Both the position numbers and the translations under genes were made by a program. Shown here piece after piece: positions 46,701 through 59,269 of a stretch of 64,000 nt of DNA. Under the pieces are notes generated by a model that did not search any database, was not told the origin of the DNA, and saw nothing but the letters and a program-made list of their open reading frames with translations. Within the stretch, counting starts at the first letter, position 1; every line of letters begins with the position of its first letter. Source of the DNA: Setomelanomma holmii (Eukaryota; Ascomycota; Dothideomycetes; Pleosporales; Phaeosphaeriaceae); the NCBI GenBank assembly GCA_010015745.1, contig ML978167.1, positions 248,001-312,000 on the forward strand. The letters are read 5' to 3'.

Positions 46701-49700
46701 ACGAGAAGGGCGAGAAGGACACCGCTAAGAGCAAGATCGATGATCTTCCCTTCTACTGCATCGGTTTCAAGTCTGCCGCCCCCGAGTACACTCTCCGAAC
46801 ACGTATTTGGGCTTCTCTCCGATCCCAGACTCTCTACCGTACCATCTCTGGTTTCATGAACTACAGCCGTGCCATCAAGCTTCTTTACCGTGTCGAAAAC
46901 CCCGAAGTCGTCCAAATGTTTGGTGGAAACTCTGACAAGCTTGAACGCGAATTGGAGCGCATGGCCAGACGCAAATACAAGATCTGTGTCTCCATGCAGC
47001 GTTATGCCAAGTTCACCAAGGAAGAGCGTGAGAACACTGAGTTCTTGCTCCGTGCCTACCCAGATCTTCAAATCGCTTACCTCGATGAGGAGCCGCCGCT
47101 GGCTGAAGGCGACGAGCCTCGCATCTACTCCGCCTTGATCGACGGTCACTCTGAGATTATGGAGAACGGCATGCGACGACCGAAGTTCCGTGTCCAGCTT
47201 TCTGGTAACCCTATTCTTGGTGACGGCAAGTCGGACAACCAGAACCACTGCATTATCTTTTACCGCGGCGAATACATCCAGCTCATCGATGCCAACCAGG
47301 ACAACTATCTCGAGGAGTGCCTCAAGATCCGAAGTGTACTCGCTGAGTTCGAGGAGATGACTACCGACAACGTCTCTCCCTACACCCCTGGCATTCCGAA
47401 CCCCAACTTCAACCCAGTCGCCATTCTCGGAGCTCGCGAGTACATTTTCTCCGAGAATATCGGTATCTTGGGTGACATTGCTGCTGGAAAGGAACAGACA
47501 TTCGGCACCATGTTCGCTCGTACACTGGCTCAGATCGGTGGCAAGCTCCATTACGGTCATCCTGATTTCCTCAACGGTATCTTCATGACTACTCGTGGTG
47601 GTGTGTCAAAGGCCCAAAAGGGACTGCACTTGAACGAGGATATCTACGCCGGTATGAACGCTCTCCTCCGTGGTGGCCGCATAAAGCACTGCGAATACTA
47701 CCAATGTGGTAAGGGTCGTGATCTTGGTTTCGGCTCCGTCCTCAACTTCACAACCAAGATTGGTACTGGTATGGGTGAGCAGATGCTGTCCCGCGAGTAC
47801 TACTACATGGGTACCCAGCTGCCTCTCGACCGCTTCTTGTCCTTCTATTACGCTCATCCTGGCTTCCACATCAACAACATGTTCATTATGTTGTCGGTGC
47901 AGTGCTTTATGTTCGTACTCATTAATTTGGGCGCTCTTCACCATGAGACAATCCTCTGCCAATTCAACAAGGACATCCCGATCACCGATCCTCAATGGCC
48001 CAACGGCTGTGCCAATCTCGTACCTGTCTTCGACTGGGTCGCTCGTTGTATCGTCTCCATCTTCATCGTCTTCTTCATCTCCTTCGTTCCCCTCGTGGTT
48101 CAGGAGTTGACTGAGCGAGGTTTCTGGCGCGCTGCGACTCGTCTTGCGAAGCACTTCTCGTCCGGATCACCTTTCTTCGAGGTTTTCGTCACCCAAATCT
48201 ACGCTAACTCCCTTCAAACCAACTTGTCGTTCGGTGGTGCCCGATACATTGGTACTGGTCGTGGTTTCGCAACTGCCCGTATCCCCTTCGGCATCTTGTA
48301 CTCCCGCTTCGCCGGCCCATCGATCTACTTGGGTGCGCGTGCTCTGATGATGCTTCTGTTTGCCACCATCACTGTCTGGGGACCATGGCTGATCTACTTC
48401 TGGGCGTCCCTGTTGTCTCTGTGCCTGGCACCGTTCCTCTTCAACCCGCATCAGTTCTCCTGGGACGACTTCTTCATTGACTACAGGGAGTACCTTCGCT
48501 GGCTATCTCGTGGAAACACTCGCTCGCACAGTGCTTCCTGGATTGGCTACTGCCGTCTGTCGCGAACACGTATCACCGGTTACAAGCGCAAGATTCTTGG
48601 AGACCCAACAGCAAAGCTTTCTGGAGATGTTCCTCGTGCTGCGTTCACGAACATCTTCATGGCTGAGATCTTCGGCCCGCTTGTCCTCGTTGCCATCACC
48701 CTCATCCCGTACTTGTTCATCAATGCGCAGACAGGTGTCAATGACAAGCGTGACAAGACGAATGAGAAGGGCAACCTCGCTGACCCCAAAGCCTCGGGTG
48801 CCCTTGTTCGCATCGCTATTATTGCCTTCGGTCCCATCGCCGTCAATGCTGGTATTCTGGGAGGATTCTTTGCGCTCGCCTGCTGCGCTGGTCCTCTTCT
48901 CAGCATGTGCTGCAAGAAGTTCGGTGCCGTTCTGGCCGCCATCGCTCACGCCATTGCCGTCCTAATGCTGCTCATCTTCTTCGTCGTCCTCATGTTCTTG
49001 GAAGGCTTCAGCTTCCCTAGAGCCCTTCTTGGAATGATTGCTGTGACCGCCATTCAGCGATTCTTCTTCAAGCTCATCATCTCGCTTGCACTCACCCGTG
49101 AGTTCAAGGCCGACACCGCCAACATCGCGTGGTGGACCGGTAAATGGTACACCATGGGTTGGCACACAATCTCGCAACCAGGTCGTGAGTTCCTCTGCAA
49201 GATCACCGAGCTTGGCATGTTCGCTGCCGACTTTATCCTCGGTCACGTCTTGTTGTTCTTCATGCTCCCCGTGTTGCTCATCCCGTACGCGGACAAATTT
49301 CACTCTGTCATGCTCTTCTGGCTGCGACCAAGGTACGTTCTTTCTTATACTATATAAGTGTGATCTGTTCTAACATTATTTAGTCGTCAAATCCGACCTC
49401 CCATCTATTCGCTCAAGCAGACAAAGCTTCGAAAGCGCAGGGTCATCCGCTACGCCATTCTTTACTTTGTGCTTCTGGTTGTCTTCCTTGCCTTGATCGT
49501 TGGACCGATCGTCGCAGGCAGCAAGCTCAACCTCAGCCTTCCTTCGCTACCCATGGAGATCCTGCAACCTACTGGCTACAACAACAACGATACATTTGCC
49601 TCAACCACTGGCAAATGTCTCCAGGGTACCTGTCCAGAATACCAAGGCGGTAGCGCGGGAGACTCGAGTAGTGGTGACGCATCGACGACGGACAGCAGCT

Positions 49701-49735
49701 CAAAGGCTCGCTTCCGCCGCTACATGGCATACTAA
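43744..49735 (+). CDS. FKS1: 1,3-beta-glucan synthase catalytic subunit
   Basis: Polymerises UDP-glucose into wall beta-1,3-glucan at the plasma membrane; target of echinocandins. Exons 43744-43916, 43968-44111, 44161-49332 and 49384-49735 give about 1,946 residues, normal for the family. The N-terminus is rich in Gly, Gln, Asp and Tyr (HYDDGYGQNQAHGQQGQDGY). Then come the FKS1 N-terminal domain (YLLCWGEANQVRFMPELLC), a first membrane block, the large cytosolic glucan synthase domain (KLHYGHPDFLNGIFMTTRGG, GFGSVLNFTTKIGTGMGEQM), and many C-terminal membrane segments. The hot-spot 1 region reads FLTLSIKDP (about residue 685) and the hot-spot 2 region DWVARCIV (about residue 1396). The last intron lies six codons before the final membrane region. 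The frame is intact and codon use is strongly biased to C-ending codons, as expected for high expression. Confidence 0.98.
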
Positions 49736-50198
49736 AAGCTTCATTGTTTGTTGGTGGCTACGTTTGAGCACCTCGGGTTGTACAACATGTGTGGAAGCAT
49801 GAGCATGGACCGCGTAATGATTGCAACATTCAGCGTCAGCATTTCATTCGTTTTACGGTGTTGGGGTGGAAACTAGATTCTCTCTGCCACTTTTCTCTCT
49901 TTTTGAGCAACTACGCCCTCCACAAGGCGCGGGATTGCTCTGCACATACATTACGCTGGGGAATTTTGTGGGAATGGGGCTGGCGAATATGTTAGAGAGT
50001 GATTGCATAACAGATAAATATATGGACTTAATGCCACAAGCTCTTCTTGACAATCCTCGGAATGCTTGGTGACTTTTGTGAGTTGATGGTTTTGGGAGGA
50101 TGGTATTGCACAAGACGCCCGCCCATGACATGTCTGTCGTTTTTGAATATGAAACTTGATGCCAGCGTTCACACCTCTCTTCGTGCTCATCGTTTCTT
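49736..50198. other. FKS1 3' flank
   Basis: About 0.46 kb between the stop of FKS1 and the end of a convergent broken gene. It probably holds both 3' untranslated regions; no gene is seen. Confidence 0.5.
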
Positions 50199-52620
50199 TC
50201 AAGCCAAGTGAAACACATCTGCACCCAACCCATAAGCTCTTCTTAGCCTTCTTCCATACCTTCTCGCCCACAAGAAAGGAATCTTATTGCTCAGATGCGG
50301 CTCGTGAAATTGTATGCTTCTGTCAAGGCCGACGTCGAGCCGCTGCGGCGTGAAGTTCCATGCGGAACCGTGTAACTTCTCAGCCGAGAAGCCCACAGAC
50401 ACCATTGCGTGGAGGAAGTCGACCCATGGGATTTCTCCAGGTGTGTCAGGGTTGTTGGGCGAGTGGAAGAGTGTGCGGAAAACCTTGTGAGCACGCTTGT
50501 CGACGTTGATAAATGTAGCGACTTCGCTGGCCTGGTGAGGGATACCTGGTTGCGTTGCACTGTCTGGAGCTGCGGTACCACGTGTTTTTGCTTTGAGTGC
50601 CTTGTCGAAAAGGGTCGCGCGGTCGAATGTTCTAGTGACTTGTTTTGTGTGGTCGTGAAACACTGCTGAGAAGGGCTGATACACATACTCGTCCTTTTCG
50701 AGAGGCTTTTTGGTCTCCTTGGGCTCAGGCTCGATCCATGCGGGAGTTCTCTGAACTGCTTGATCACTACGTAGCAGATGAGCGACCAGGTCGTGCTGTA
50801 ACTTGCCAATCGCCTTGGACTCATAGTGCTCATCAGCTGCTTTCCAAAATGCATCAAGATTTGCTTCGGCTTTACGTAAGATTTCGACGTTCTGCTTGTT
50901 GCGTCGGCGCTGAACGGGGATAGTCGAACTTTCCGTCAGTCGAGTCAGCGGAGCAGTAGACTTGGGAACTTTCGAACTTGACGCCCAAGACTGGGACCCA
51001 CTCCTTTCATGGTATCTTTGTAGATGTCTCGCAGTGTGCTGTTGTTGATCTCCATGTCGTCCTCAATCTTGCGTGACCAAGGCTTGAAAAGATGCAGCTG
51101 ATGCAAACAATCGGAGACTACAGTCAGAGACGAAAGACGGCTGGCGATCCAAGGCGAAATCAGAGCATTGACGCTTCTGTCGCTTTGCATCAGGCGTCCG
51201 ATCTCATCTGTCACTGTGTGCAAGCCCATAAGACGAAGCTGTTCATCCTTGAACAGAATGTCGAAGAAGGGCATGATGCGCTTGACAGCATAGGCTTGGC
51301 GCGGCGGCTGGTACTTTGCTCGGATCATGGATGTTCGCGGGTCCTGAAGTTCGCGGGAGCAGAACTCTCGGAAAGGCGGTGACGTAAACAGACCAATTTG
51401 CAAAGATTGAATGAGATCAACTTTCGTAGCGTCCAAGAGGAAACGAAGGTTCTGGAAGGCCTTGAATAGATCTGTGGGTACGCTTGCTTCGGGCTGGATA
51501 TGATCAAGATGTCTCACGTGCAGGGCTGCTAAATTATTGGTTTGTCGAACAATCTCGTCGAATGTAGCGAAACCGAAATAGGACTCGACGAGGAAATTGT
51601 CAAGGACATGATTCCAGAACAAAGGACGTCCAGGCTCTTTCAGAGTTGGATGCTTCTGACCCTTGGTATCGAGCAGCATTTCCTGGCGATGCTCCGAAGC
51701 CTCCAGCATAGTATCAGCGAAGTAGCCGGGATCCTCGCGAAGGGCCCACAGATGGTCTTCTCGAGCGTTACGCTCAGCAAAGGCTATAGCGTCCAAGCGG
51801 GCGAAATCGAGATGAGCAGGTATCCGGTACGGCGCTTCGAGGGCAATGGTCTGTAGCGACGTGATATCTGCTAGACCTGGCGGAGGTCCTGGGTCAGGCA
51901 GAATATGACTTTCGGTCAGAGAAGGTACGTCCTGGAGTAGGCTTTTTGCCCATGTGACGAGGAACGCCCAGATGCGCTGCTGAATCTCCAAAGCCTGTAG
52001 GCCATGCCCTGGATGCATGCCAACCGCGTTAGTCATATTCTCAAAAGAATCTTCGTCATCGTCCCAGGATACCAGTTCACCATATTTGTCGGCGGCCTCG
52101 CCCCTGTGAAAGTACATAGTGTAGTCGTTCAAGAAAGCCGGCATAGTCCAGCCGCTAGCCTCACCAAGTGCGGCTTGTTCGAGATCCGAATGGACAAACC
52201 CTCTGGGATGATATCTACCACGGAAATGTAGCAGAAGCTGCATGGTCTTGGGTTTGACAAGGTCTTCGAGGTTGATGGACGGCCACAGATAAGCTTCCTT
52301 TGTTCTGGCTCGTTGACGCCATGCCTCGACATCTGGTCGGTGAGTGGTCGATATATTTGGCCACGCGTCTAGTAGCAGCTTCTTCTTCTGTGGGTTGGAC
52401 TTCTTGCTCCATCTCGTGCGTATCGTTTCTTCGTGGCGCCCAACGATCTTCTACAGGGTCGTGTAGTCCTCGAACAGCTTTGTCGCAGATCGACGTGCGT
52501 CTCGGCGTAGCTCCTTGGGGTCGGAAACGAGCCTGGTGAAGGCATGCCTGAAGGTAGACTTTGGAAGAGACTGGACATATCCACAATTTGAAGTTGGTGT
52601 AGATATACGCCCCAAGTTGT
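50199..52620 (-). pseudogene. Large uncharacterised fungal protein, broken in two places
   Basis: I recognise this as a widespread fungal family of unknown function but cannot assign a role. The readable frame runs LVSDPKELRRDARRSATKLF, EDYTTL, then TAG at 52451-52453, then KIVGRHEETIRTRWSKKS, continuing through HFRGRYHPRGFVHSDLEQAA, WNHVLDNFLVESYFGF and MKGVGPSLGRQVRK. Near 50965-50975 the frame slips, so that LTRLTESSTIPVQRRRNKQN and the conserved end (FRTLFHSPNNPDTPGEIPWV, GSAWNFTPQRLDVGLDRSIQ, NKIPFLWARRYGRRL) lie in another frame. No intron borders explain either break. The N-terminal boundary is uncertain; homology upstream of GYVQSLPKSTFRHAF is not clear. Confidence 0.72.
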
Positions 52621-53116
52621 ATCTTTAAAACCTCAGTCTGGCAGGAACGAGGGCGGTGAGTTTGCGTTGATCGAGTGTTGGTGTTTGACCAAATGTTTGC
52701 GGCTGGAGTGTAATGTGCGTTGAAGAAGGCTACCGCCGCCCGCCAGAAGTGGTCCCTGAACAAAACCGCTCTACAAAGTGAACATGTTGCCTAACATTAA
52801 ATGTGTCGTGCAGAGGCATGCTATGAACTTTGAGGGACTTGTGCGTATGCCACGGAGGAGCACGTGATCACTTCTGCATTCCTGCGTGCAAGGAACAACC
52901 GAGATTGCTTATCTGAAGAGTGTAAGCTACGGGTCCTCCAGAAGACGTGGTCGAGGTCGCTGCAGACGTGGCATGCACGTGATCTGGTGAAATGCCATGC
53001 CGCATTTGGTGCTGACGTCTCGCGTTGAACGTCCGCGCTTCGCCGCAGACCCCCGAAAGTTGACCCAGAAACTGCTGTCGCACGCCACGACACACAATCC
53101 TCTCGCGACGCTCACT
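52621..53116. other. LCB1 upstream region
   Basis: About 0.5 kb, promoter side of LCB1 and the lost 5' side of the broken gene on the other strand. Nothing else is seen. Confidence 0.45.
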
Positions 53117-54947
53117 ATGGATCTCCACGACGTACAAAACGCGACTACGCGCTTCTTCAACGACGCAAACACGCATTTCCAGCGCATTCCCGGTTCCGCC
53201 ATTGCCGTACGCTATATAAAGTCGAGCTACCAGGACGACCCCGTACGAAGCGCAATTGAGCTTTTCCTGTTCCTCTTCGCCGTGAGGTACTTGCTTGCGC
53301 CCAAGTACAGCACCCAGAAGAAAGTGCAGCTCACAGACGCGGTATGTCGTGTGCAATGGGCGAGCGATACGACAGCAACGCAGTTACTCATGGTGGAATA
53401 GGAGATTGACGAACTGGTCGACGACTGGACGCCCGAACCGCTCGTAGCACCGCCCACCACGTTTGAGGAGCTGGACAATGAGAAGAGACCTGTCATTGTA
53501 GGGTAAGACACTCACCAGAGACTCGCACTGCTGTAGTTGCGCTGCTGATACTCGCAACAGGCCAACGGGACCCAAGTCGAAACTCTCCAACGGCCGCACC
53601 GTCACAAACCTCGCGTCCTACAATTACTACAACTTCGTCGCAAACGAGACGCTCAAAGAAAAGGCTATCCAGACACTGCGCACATATGGCGTCGGGCCCT
53701 GCGGTCCTCCCGGCTTCTACGGCACCCAGGACGTGCACATGAAGACCGAAGCAGACGTCGCTGCACACTTGGGCGTGCCCGCATGCATCATCTACGCGCA
53801 GTCGTTTTCCACAATCTCCAGCGTCATTCCGTCGTTTTGTAAGCGAGGCGACATCATTGTTGCGGACAAGGCGATCAATTATGCGATCCGGAAGGGTATG
53901 CAGATTAGTCGCAGCACAATACGGTGGTATGAGCACAACGATATGCAGGATCTGGAGAATGTCTTGAAGAAGGTGGTCAAAGAGCAGGCCAAGAAGCCCT
54001 TGACGAGGCGCTTCATCATTACTGAGGGACTGTTTGAGAACATTGGGGATGTGGTTGATCTGCCCAAGCTGGTGCGTCCAACACCACTCATTCACTCCCC
54101 CACGCTTCTCGCAGCTTTACAAAGCGCAACCCCAGACAAATGCTAACGAGACGTGCCTGAACAGATCGAATTCAAACTCAAATACAAATTCCGCCTCATC
54201 CTTGACGAAACCTGGTCCTACGGCGTCGTCGGCCGCACTGGCCGCGGCGTCACCGAGTCGCAGAACGTCGACGCCGTCGAAGTCGACATGATCATCGGCT
54301 CACTATCCGGCCCGTTGTGCGCTGCTGGCGGTTTCTGCGCCGGCAACGACGAGGTCGTTGAGCACCAGCGCATCAGTTCTGCCTCCTATACCTATTCTGC
54401 TGCTTTGCCCGCCTTACTGAGTACGACGGCTAGCGAAACGATTAGCTTGCTGCAGGAACAGCCTGACATTCTGACGGGCTTGCGCGAGAATGTCAGGGCA
54501 ATGCGTGCACAGTTGGACCCGAGGAGTGATTGGGTACGCACGGAGAGTGCGGTGGACAATCCGATGGTGTTACTTACATTCAAGCCCGAGGTCGTCGAGG
54601 CTAAGGGATGGAGTGTTGAGGATCAGAATATAATGTTCAGGGATGTTGTTGATGAGGTATGTTTTCTCCCTCCCTTCCCTTGTTCCCTTCTACTTTGCGA
54701 TCATGATTACGTCCCACTTTGAAACAAGGGCTAACTCGACACAATACAGTGCCTCGCAAATAGCGTCCTCATCACGCGCCTCAAAGCCTTCCCGCTCGGT
54801 CTAGGCGTCAATCCACGGGATGCGGGATGGCAACCACTCCCATCGCTGAAGCTGTGTGTTACGAGTGGGCTGACGAAGAAAGAGACGGAGAAGGCGGGCA
54901 CGATCATAAGGCATGCGATTACGAAGATTGTGTCGAGGAGGAAGTAG
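53117..54947 (+). CDS. LCB1: Serine palmitoyltransferase subunit 1
   Basis: Non-catalytic partner of Lcb2 in the first step of sphingolipid synthesis at the ER (serine + palmitoyl-CoA). Exons 53117-53341, 53402-53502, 53561-54071, 54165-54656 and 54750-54947 give about 508 residues. An N-terminal membrane segment (AIELFLFLFAVRYLLA) is followed by the aminotransferase-like domain: NLASYNYYNFVANETLKEKA, YGVGPCGPPGFYGTQDVH, IIYAQSFSTISSVIPSFCKR, DETWSYGVVGRTGRGVTE. At the position of the PLP lysine of the catalytic subunit the sequence is GSLSGPLCAAGGFCAG, with no Lys, as expected for Lcb1. All splice sites are canonical. The conserved cysteine of the YGVGxCGPxGFYG motif, whose human counterpart is altered in hereditary neuropathy, is present. 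Confidence 0.95.
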
Positions 54948-55747
54948 ACTTTGCTTATGATGATGAGGTTGGGGACGTACAAGCATTGTTGGGGCGTTTT
55001 CGCATGAGCAGGAGACTTTGGTCTTCGTGTATAGATATGTGGCCTTGGGTGCATACGGTTATAAGTAATGTTAATATCGATCGCTATGCCATTCGGTGGC
55101 GTTAGGACACTTGTTTTGTTGGCCGATCGCTGGCATAGATGCGACATGTCAAAGCTCTGAGAATGTGACTATCCCACTACTCACGCCAATTCCGAGCATC
55201 ACCACGAGTCGAAACATATGTGATTGCGACTTTCAAAATACCCTTTCAAGGGTCATGTCCAATCGTTGCTGTTAGATAGAAGGGCTCTGTTCTCCAAGTT
55301 CCTCATCCCTAGTATTATAGTCATGCCCAGTAGACATGTTGACTGTGCATATCTGAGAGGCGCAACATCGCCTATGCTTCCATTACATGCCGTGTATGCT
55401 GAAAGTGTACGTGGGTCAATGTCTATGTCCTGACCACTACCAACATTATTGCCACCTCCCCGGGTCTTGCAACGTACTTTCTCGTACGGAAGTTGCACGG
55501 AAGGACTGTAGTGACAACCTGGCCGAGGCGTCGCTGTGAACGGACTTGGTGCGCGATATGCTGCGCGAGAATGCCAATTAGGGTTGTCTGGAATCTTTGA
55601 AATTTCATTAACGAGTGATGATCAATGCAAAGCCGTCGAGCCAAGCAGCACTTGAGCCTGAGATGCCGCCAATGGTATAGCCACGAGGTGGAATGAGCGT
55701 GTGTCTAAAATTGTTAGTCATGTCTGCGACAACATCACCATCATCAC
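54948..55747. other. Convergent intergenic, nothing recognised
   Basis: About 0.8 kb between the stops of LCB1 and the metalloprotease gene. Short frames only; no domain or structured RNA. Confidence 0.45.
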
Positions 55748-58113
55748 TTACCCGCTACCGCCGTTCGGGTTGCCAAACCACTCGCTCTTCCTTCCCAGGC
55801 TAGTCAGTATCTGTATACCATCGATCCATAGGCCCGCGCGCAAAGCGAAGCCCAAAAGCAGCTCTCCCTTGCGAGTGTCGAGCGGAAAGTCTGTTGGTGC
55901 ACCTTCCCGCTTGCCAAACAGCTGGCTTGTGGAGTCTTCATAGACAAACTCCAGGCCGTCAACCGCAAGTCCGTGCCACACTTTGATGGAAAGTAGAAGC
56001 TTGGTCTGGATGTGTGCGCTGTCGAGGATTATCTCCTGTGGCTCTGATCCTTCCATCTGCGAGAATCCCAGCTTACTGCCGCGGTAACCCCAACGGCCTC
56101 CAGGAATCTTGACACGTGCAATCTTCTGATTTGCGAGCTGGCTGAAGTCTTCAATAACGTGAGAGCCACCACCTGCTGAGAATACCTCGACCTTCATTCG
56201 CGACTTCTGGTTGCTCTTAAGTTCGCTTCGCAAAGACACTTCGTCGAGGGAAACCTGTCGTGGGTACTGGCTATCCAAATCTGCAAACTCTCGCCACGCA
56301 TGGCAAACATCGTCACCTTCTGCGTACATCTCGACCCAGGCAATGCCCGACTTCGACGTTGCAATGACACCGCCTTGACCGCTATCAACCGTCCAGACTT
56401 GTACACTGCCGTCGCCATTAACGTTGCCGTCCAATGGTATCCGGAAGCAAGGATGGAATCGGAAGCGCAGGACGTCCAGTCTATGCCATTTGCATTCGTC
56501 CTGCTGAAGTACTAGTCGCTGACCAGGTGACTTCGTGCGGGTTGAGTAGGGCTCTCGGCATGAAAACGTTCGGTTGAACGTAACATAGTCGCGAAGCATG
56601 ACGCCCGACTCCTGGTGGGGACATCCAAACAAATGTCCCGTCTCGTGTAGATGAGCTCCAATGCCAATGTTCGCGGCCTCCCAGTTACTGCCAGACTCAC
56701 CGCAGTCATTTGCAACGAACGCGGTATCGGTCCGAGTACAGTCCTGGAAAGCCTGGAAGACCTCCTCGATACTGGATGGGTAGCTGTGGAGCGCTTGCGA
56801 GCCGAAGATACCCAGCTGTAAGTCGGGCACACCTCCACCGAGTGCGGCATGACCACGTATCACCTTTTCGTTGGTATCCCATGTCGAATCAAGGAACATG
56901 CAAGAAACGTATAGTTTGTTCCCCGGTGTGATGTGGAAGTAGTCCTTGCAAGCTTCTGCGGCAATATCGAAGAGCTCGCCCTTTTTCGATCCAGGCGAAT
57001 ACTGCTGGGCACGTTCAAGATCTCGGATCTCTGCAACGCTCCTCTTGGAGCGAATGACGTGGACTTTTGCCTGGGTCCGGAACTGGTTGCTGCCCCAATC
57101 TTGGAAGCTGAGTGTGCCTTGCTCCCAAGAGTCTTCGAATCGGAAGCATCGTCGGCCGAATCCGTATCGGTTCATTTGCTCGCCTGTAAAGGCCTGCCAC
57201 AAATAAGCGGCCATTCGGAATTTCTTCACGGCCAGGTCAAGTCCGTTGCCTTCTCGCTGCATGCGTTCAGGCGGCGCATCGTAGGTACCTGGGGAGTCGT
57301 GTCCTAATATTATGGCGAGCTGTAGAGGCGGAGAGTGTGTCAAGGGCAGGTAATTGATGTTGATAAAGGAGGCATGAGCGGGGACTGAGCTATTGCCGGA
57401 TGACACCTTTGGCGAGGTGAAGTCGAGGCGTATGCGGTTCCATCCGGGCTCGAGGTGGACTAGAGCCTTGAAGTAGGAATCGTAGACCGGCCAGCACGTT
57501 GGCGGGAACCGGCCCTGATGGTGATTAACCGTAAGTGAGCCGTCCAGCGGTCTTTGTGTTGATTCGCCAACTTGTCCAAATATGAGGAGAACCTGCTGAT
57601 GCACCTATTGAAGGTCAGCTTTTGTGCAGGTCGACTGCTCCGAAATTATAACCCACCCATGAGCCGTCTGAGACCGATGTGATGCGGGGCGCGAGCAGCG
57701 AAGATCTGTTGAGGGAGCTATGAGATCCATTAGTAGAAGTCGAAGTTATGCCCTGCAGCTTGTCAGTCGCTATTCTCGAGGAGATGACCATGTACACACA
57801 CATTCATACTATATCGCTTGACGGGCTCGACACTAGGGCGCTGCGCACGAGTCGGTGACCGAATGGGAAGAGGCGTCGGTCCATTCGTCCTTGGCTCCCC
57901 ATTCTCTCCAGTAGTTGACGTGCCTGGTGTGGTTGACGGGGTTGACGTGTCTACCTGCAGCGACGAGTTTAAGGTGGAAGATGAAGGACGATGTGCAACG
58001 CCATTGCTCTTATGTCCAATTGTCTGTTCTTGCGACTTCAAGCCATTGCTTGGCCCCTCCTTGGTCGCTGGGCGGCTGCTCCGCCGAGTCAATTTGTGTA
58101 TGAAAGAAGGCAT
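55748..58113 (-). CDS. Putative zinc metalloprotease with jacalin-like C-terminus (yeast YIL108W type)
   Basis: Exons 57810-58113, 57657-57769 and 55748-57604 give about 757 residues. The first intron is only 40 nt, so its acceptor is the least certain. The N-terminus (about 140 residues) is Ser/Thr/Pro-rich and probably disordered. A globular region follows (PPTCWPVYDSYFKALVHLEP, LAIILGHDSPGTYDAPPER). The zinc site HETGHLFGCPH, a metzincin-type HExxHxxGxxH motif, lies near residue 430. The end is jacalin-like (GLEFVYEDSTSQLFGKREG, ILTSLGRKSEWFGNPNGGSG). This order matches the fungal putative-peptidase family that includes yeast YIL108W. No signal peptide is seen, so it is likely intracellular; substrates are unknown to me. 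Confidence 0.88.
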
Positions 58114-59269
58114 TGCCGATTATTCACGAGTTACGGGTATTATTCGGTTCAAGAACTCATGGGCGTAGCGAATGACGGGCAGATGTTGAGGTGAGCTTAT
58201 ACAAAAGAAGCTGTTGCGGAGGACGCGTAATGCAGCGCGGTCGATGCTGCTGGATGGGAACACGAAATGCAGACGCGGTAATGGCAATGGTGCGGGTGAC
58301 TATGTTGGCAAAAGCAAACGAGCGGCCAGAAGATGCTGGATGTCAAAGCGAGCGTCGGTGAATGTTGTTGAGGTTGGGGGAGAAAGCCGTTAGAGCAGAT
58401 GTGTCGGCGCGATAGGCATGCAGCAATCTTAAGCTAGGGAAGGAAGCAGGCCCGGATTGGTCTTTCTCTGCACCGTGGGGAGCCTGCACATGCGATCGAC
58501 GGGAGGGTGGTGCGCGGCTTGCTGCTGCCAAAAGATTCGATCAATTGAAGGCGGTTCTGTGCAGCTCAACGCAAAATCGCCGTCGCGCATGCACCCAGAT
58601 GCGGCTCCTTGGACAGTGACGTTGTGTTTGCCAAGGTCCGTGCTAACCGTTGTTTCGCGCACGTTTGCTCGCCGCAATCAGCCCACGCTCTGTCGCCTCA
58701 AGACGTTCGTTCATGTCATGTCTGGGGCAATGTTTGAGGTATAGAAGGATGCGACGGCTACCTGCATTGGAGGCGCTCAGCGTGCAACGCGAGTACCGAC
58801 CATATAATCAGATGGCGCTAGGTGATGTGCACGCTGTGCCAGAGCAGATGCAGCACTTGTGCATGTCCAGATCGATCTCTGTGCAGCGATAAGGACATGG
58901 GAGTGATATCCGCGAAACATTTCGTGGTTGTATTAATCAGCGTAATTTATCTTGGACGGTATCATGCCCCTGTCGCCGGCCAAACCTCGTTGAGCAATTC
59001 GAAGGCTGCAACGCCGGACAGTGGCCCGCGACGGGCTCGCAGCTAATTATTTCATGCACTTAATTGCGCCTTCACACACCCTGACGCACTCGGGCCTGTG
59101 CGGTTGCAAAGGCGGAGCTAACCACTTCGAACCGCTCCTCACATTCCTTGCTGCCGTGACCTCAGCTCCACCCCATGGTGCTTCACTGTCCGCAACCGCC
59201 GAGAGACGACTGCCAGAGCATATCAGCCTGTGATCCCCGCTGCACATCGCTAACTGCAATTGTTCCACC
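58114..59269. other. Divergent promoter region
   Basis: About 1.15 kb between the starts of the metalloprotease gene and the Whi5/Nrm1-like gene, so it carries both promoters. No gene is seen. Confidence 0.5.

Noticed and set aside
46310..47560. Long minus-strand open frame of 416 codons inside FKS1
   Set aside because: It is the antisense shadow of the strongly codon-biased FKS1 coding sequence.
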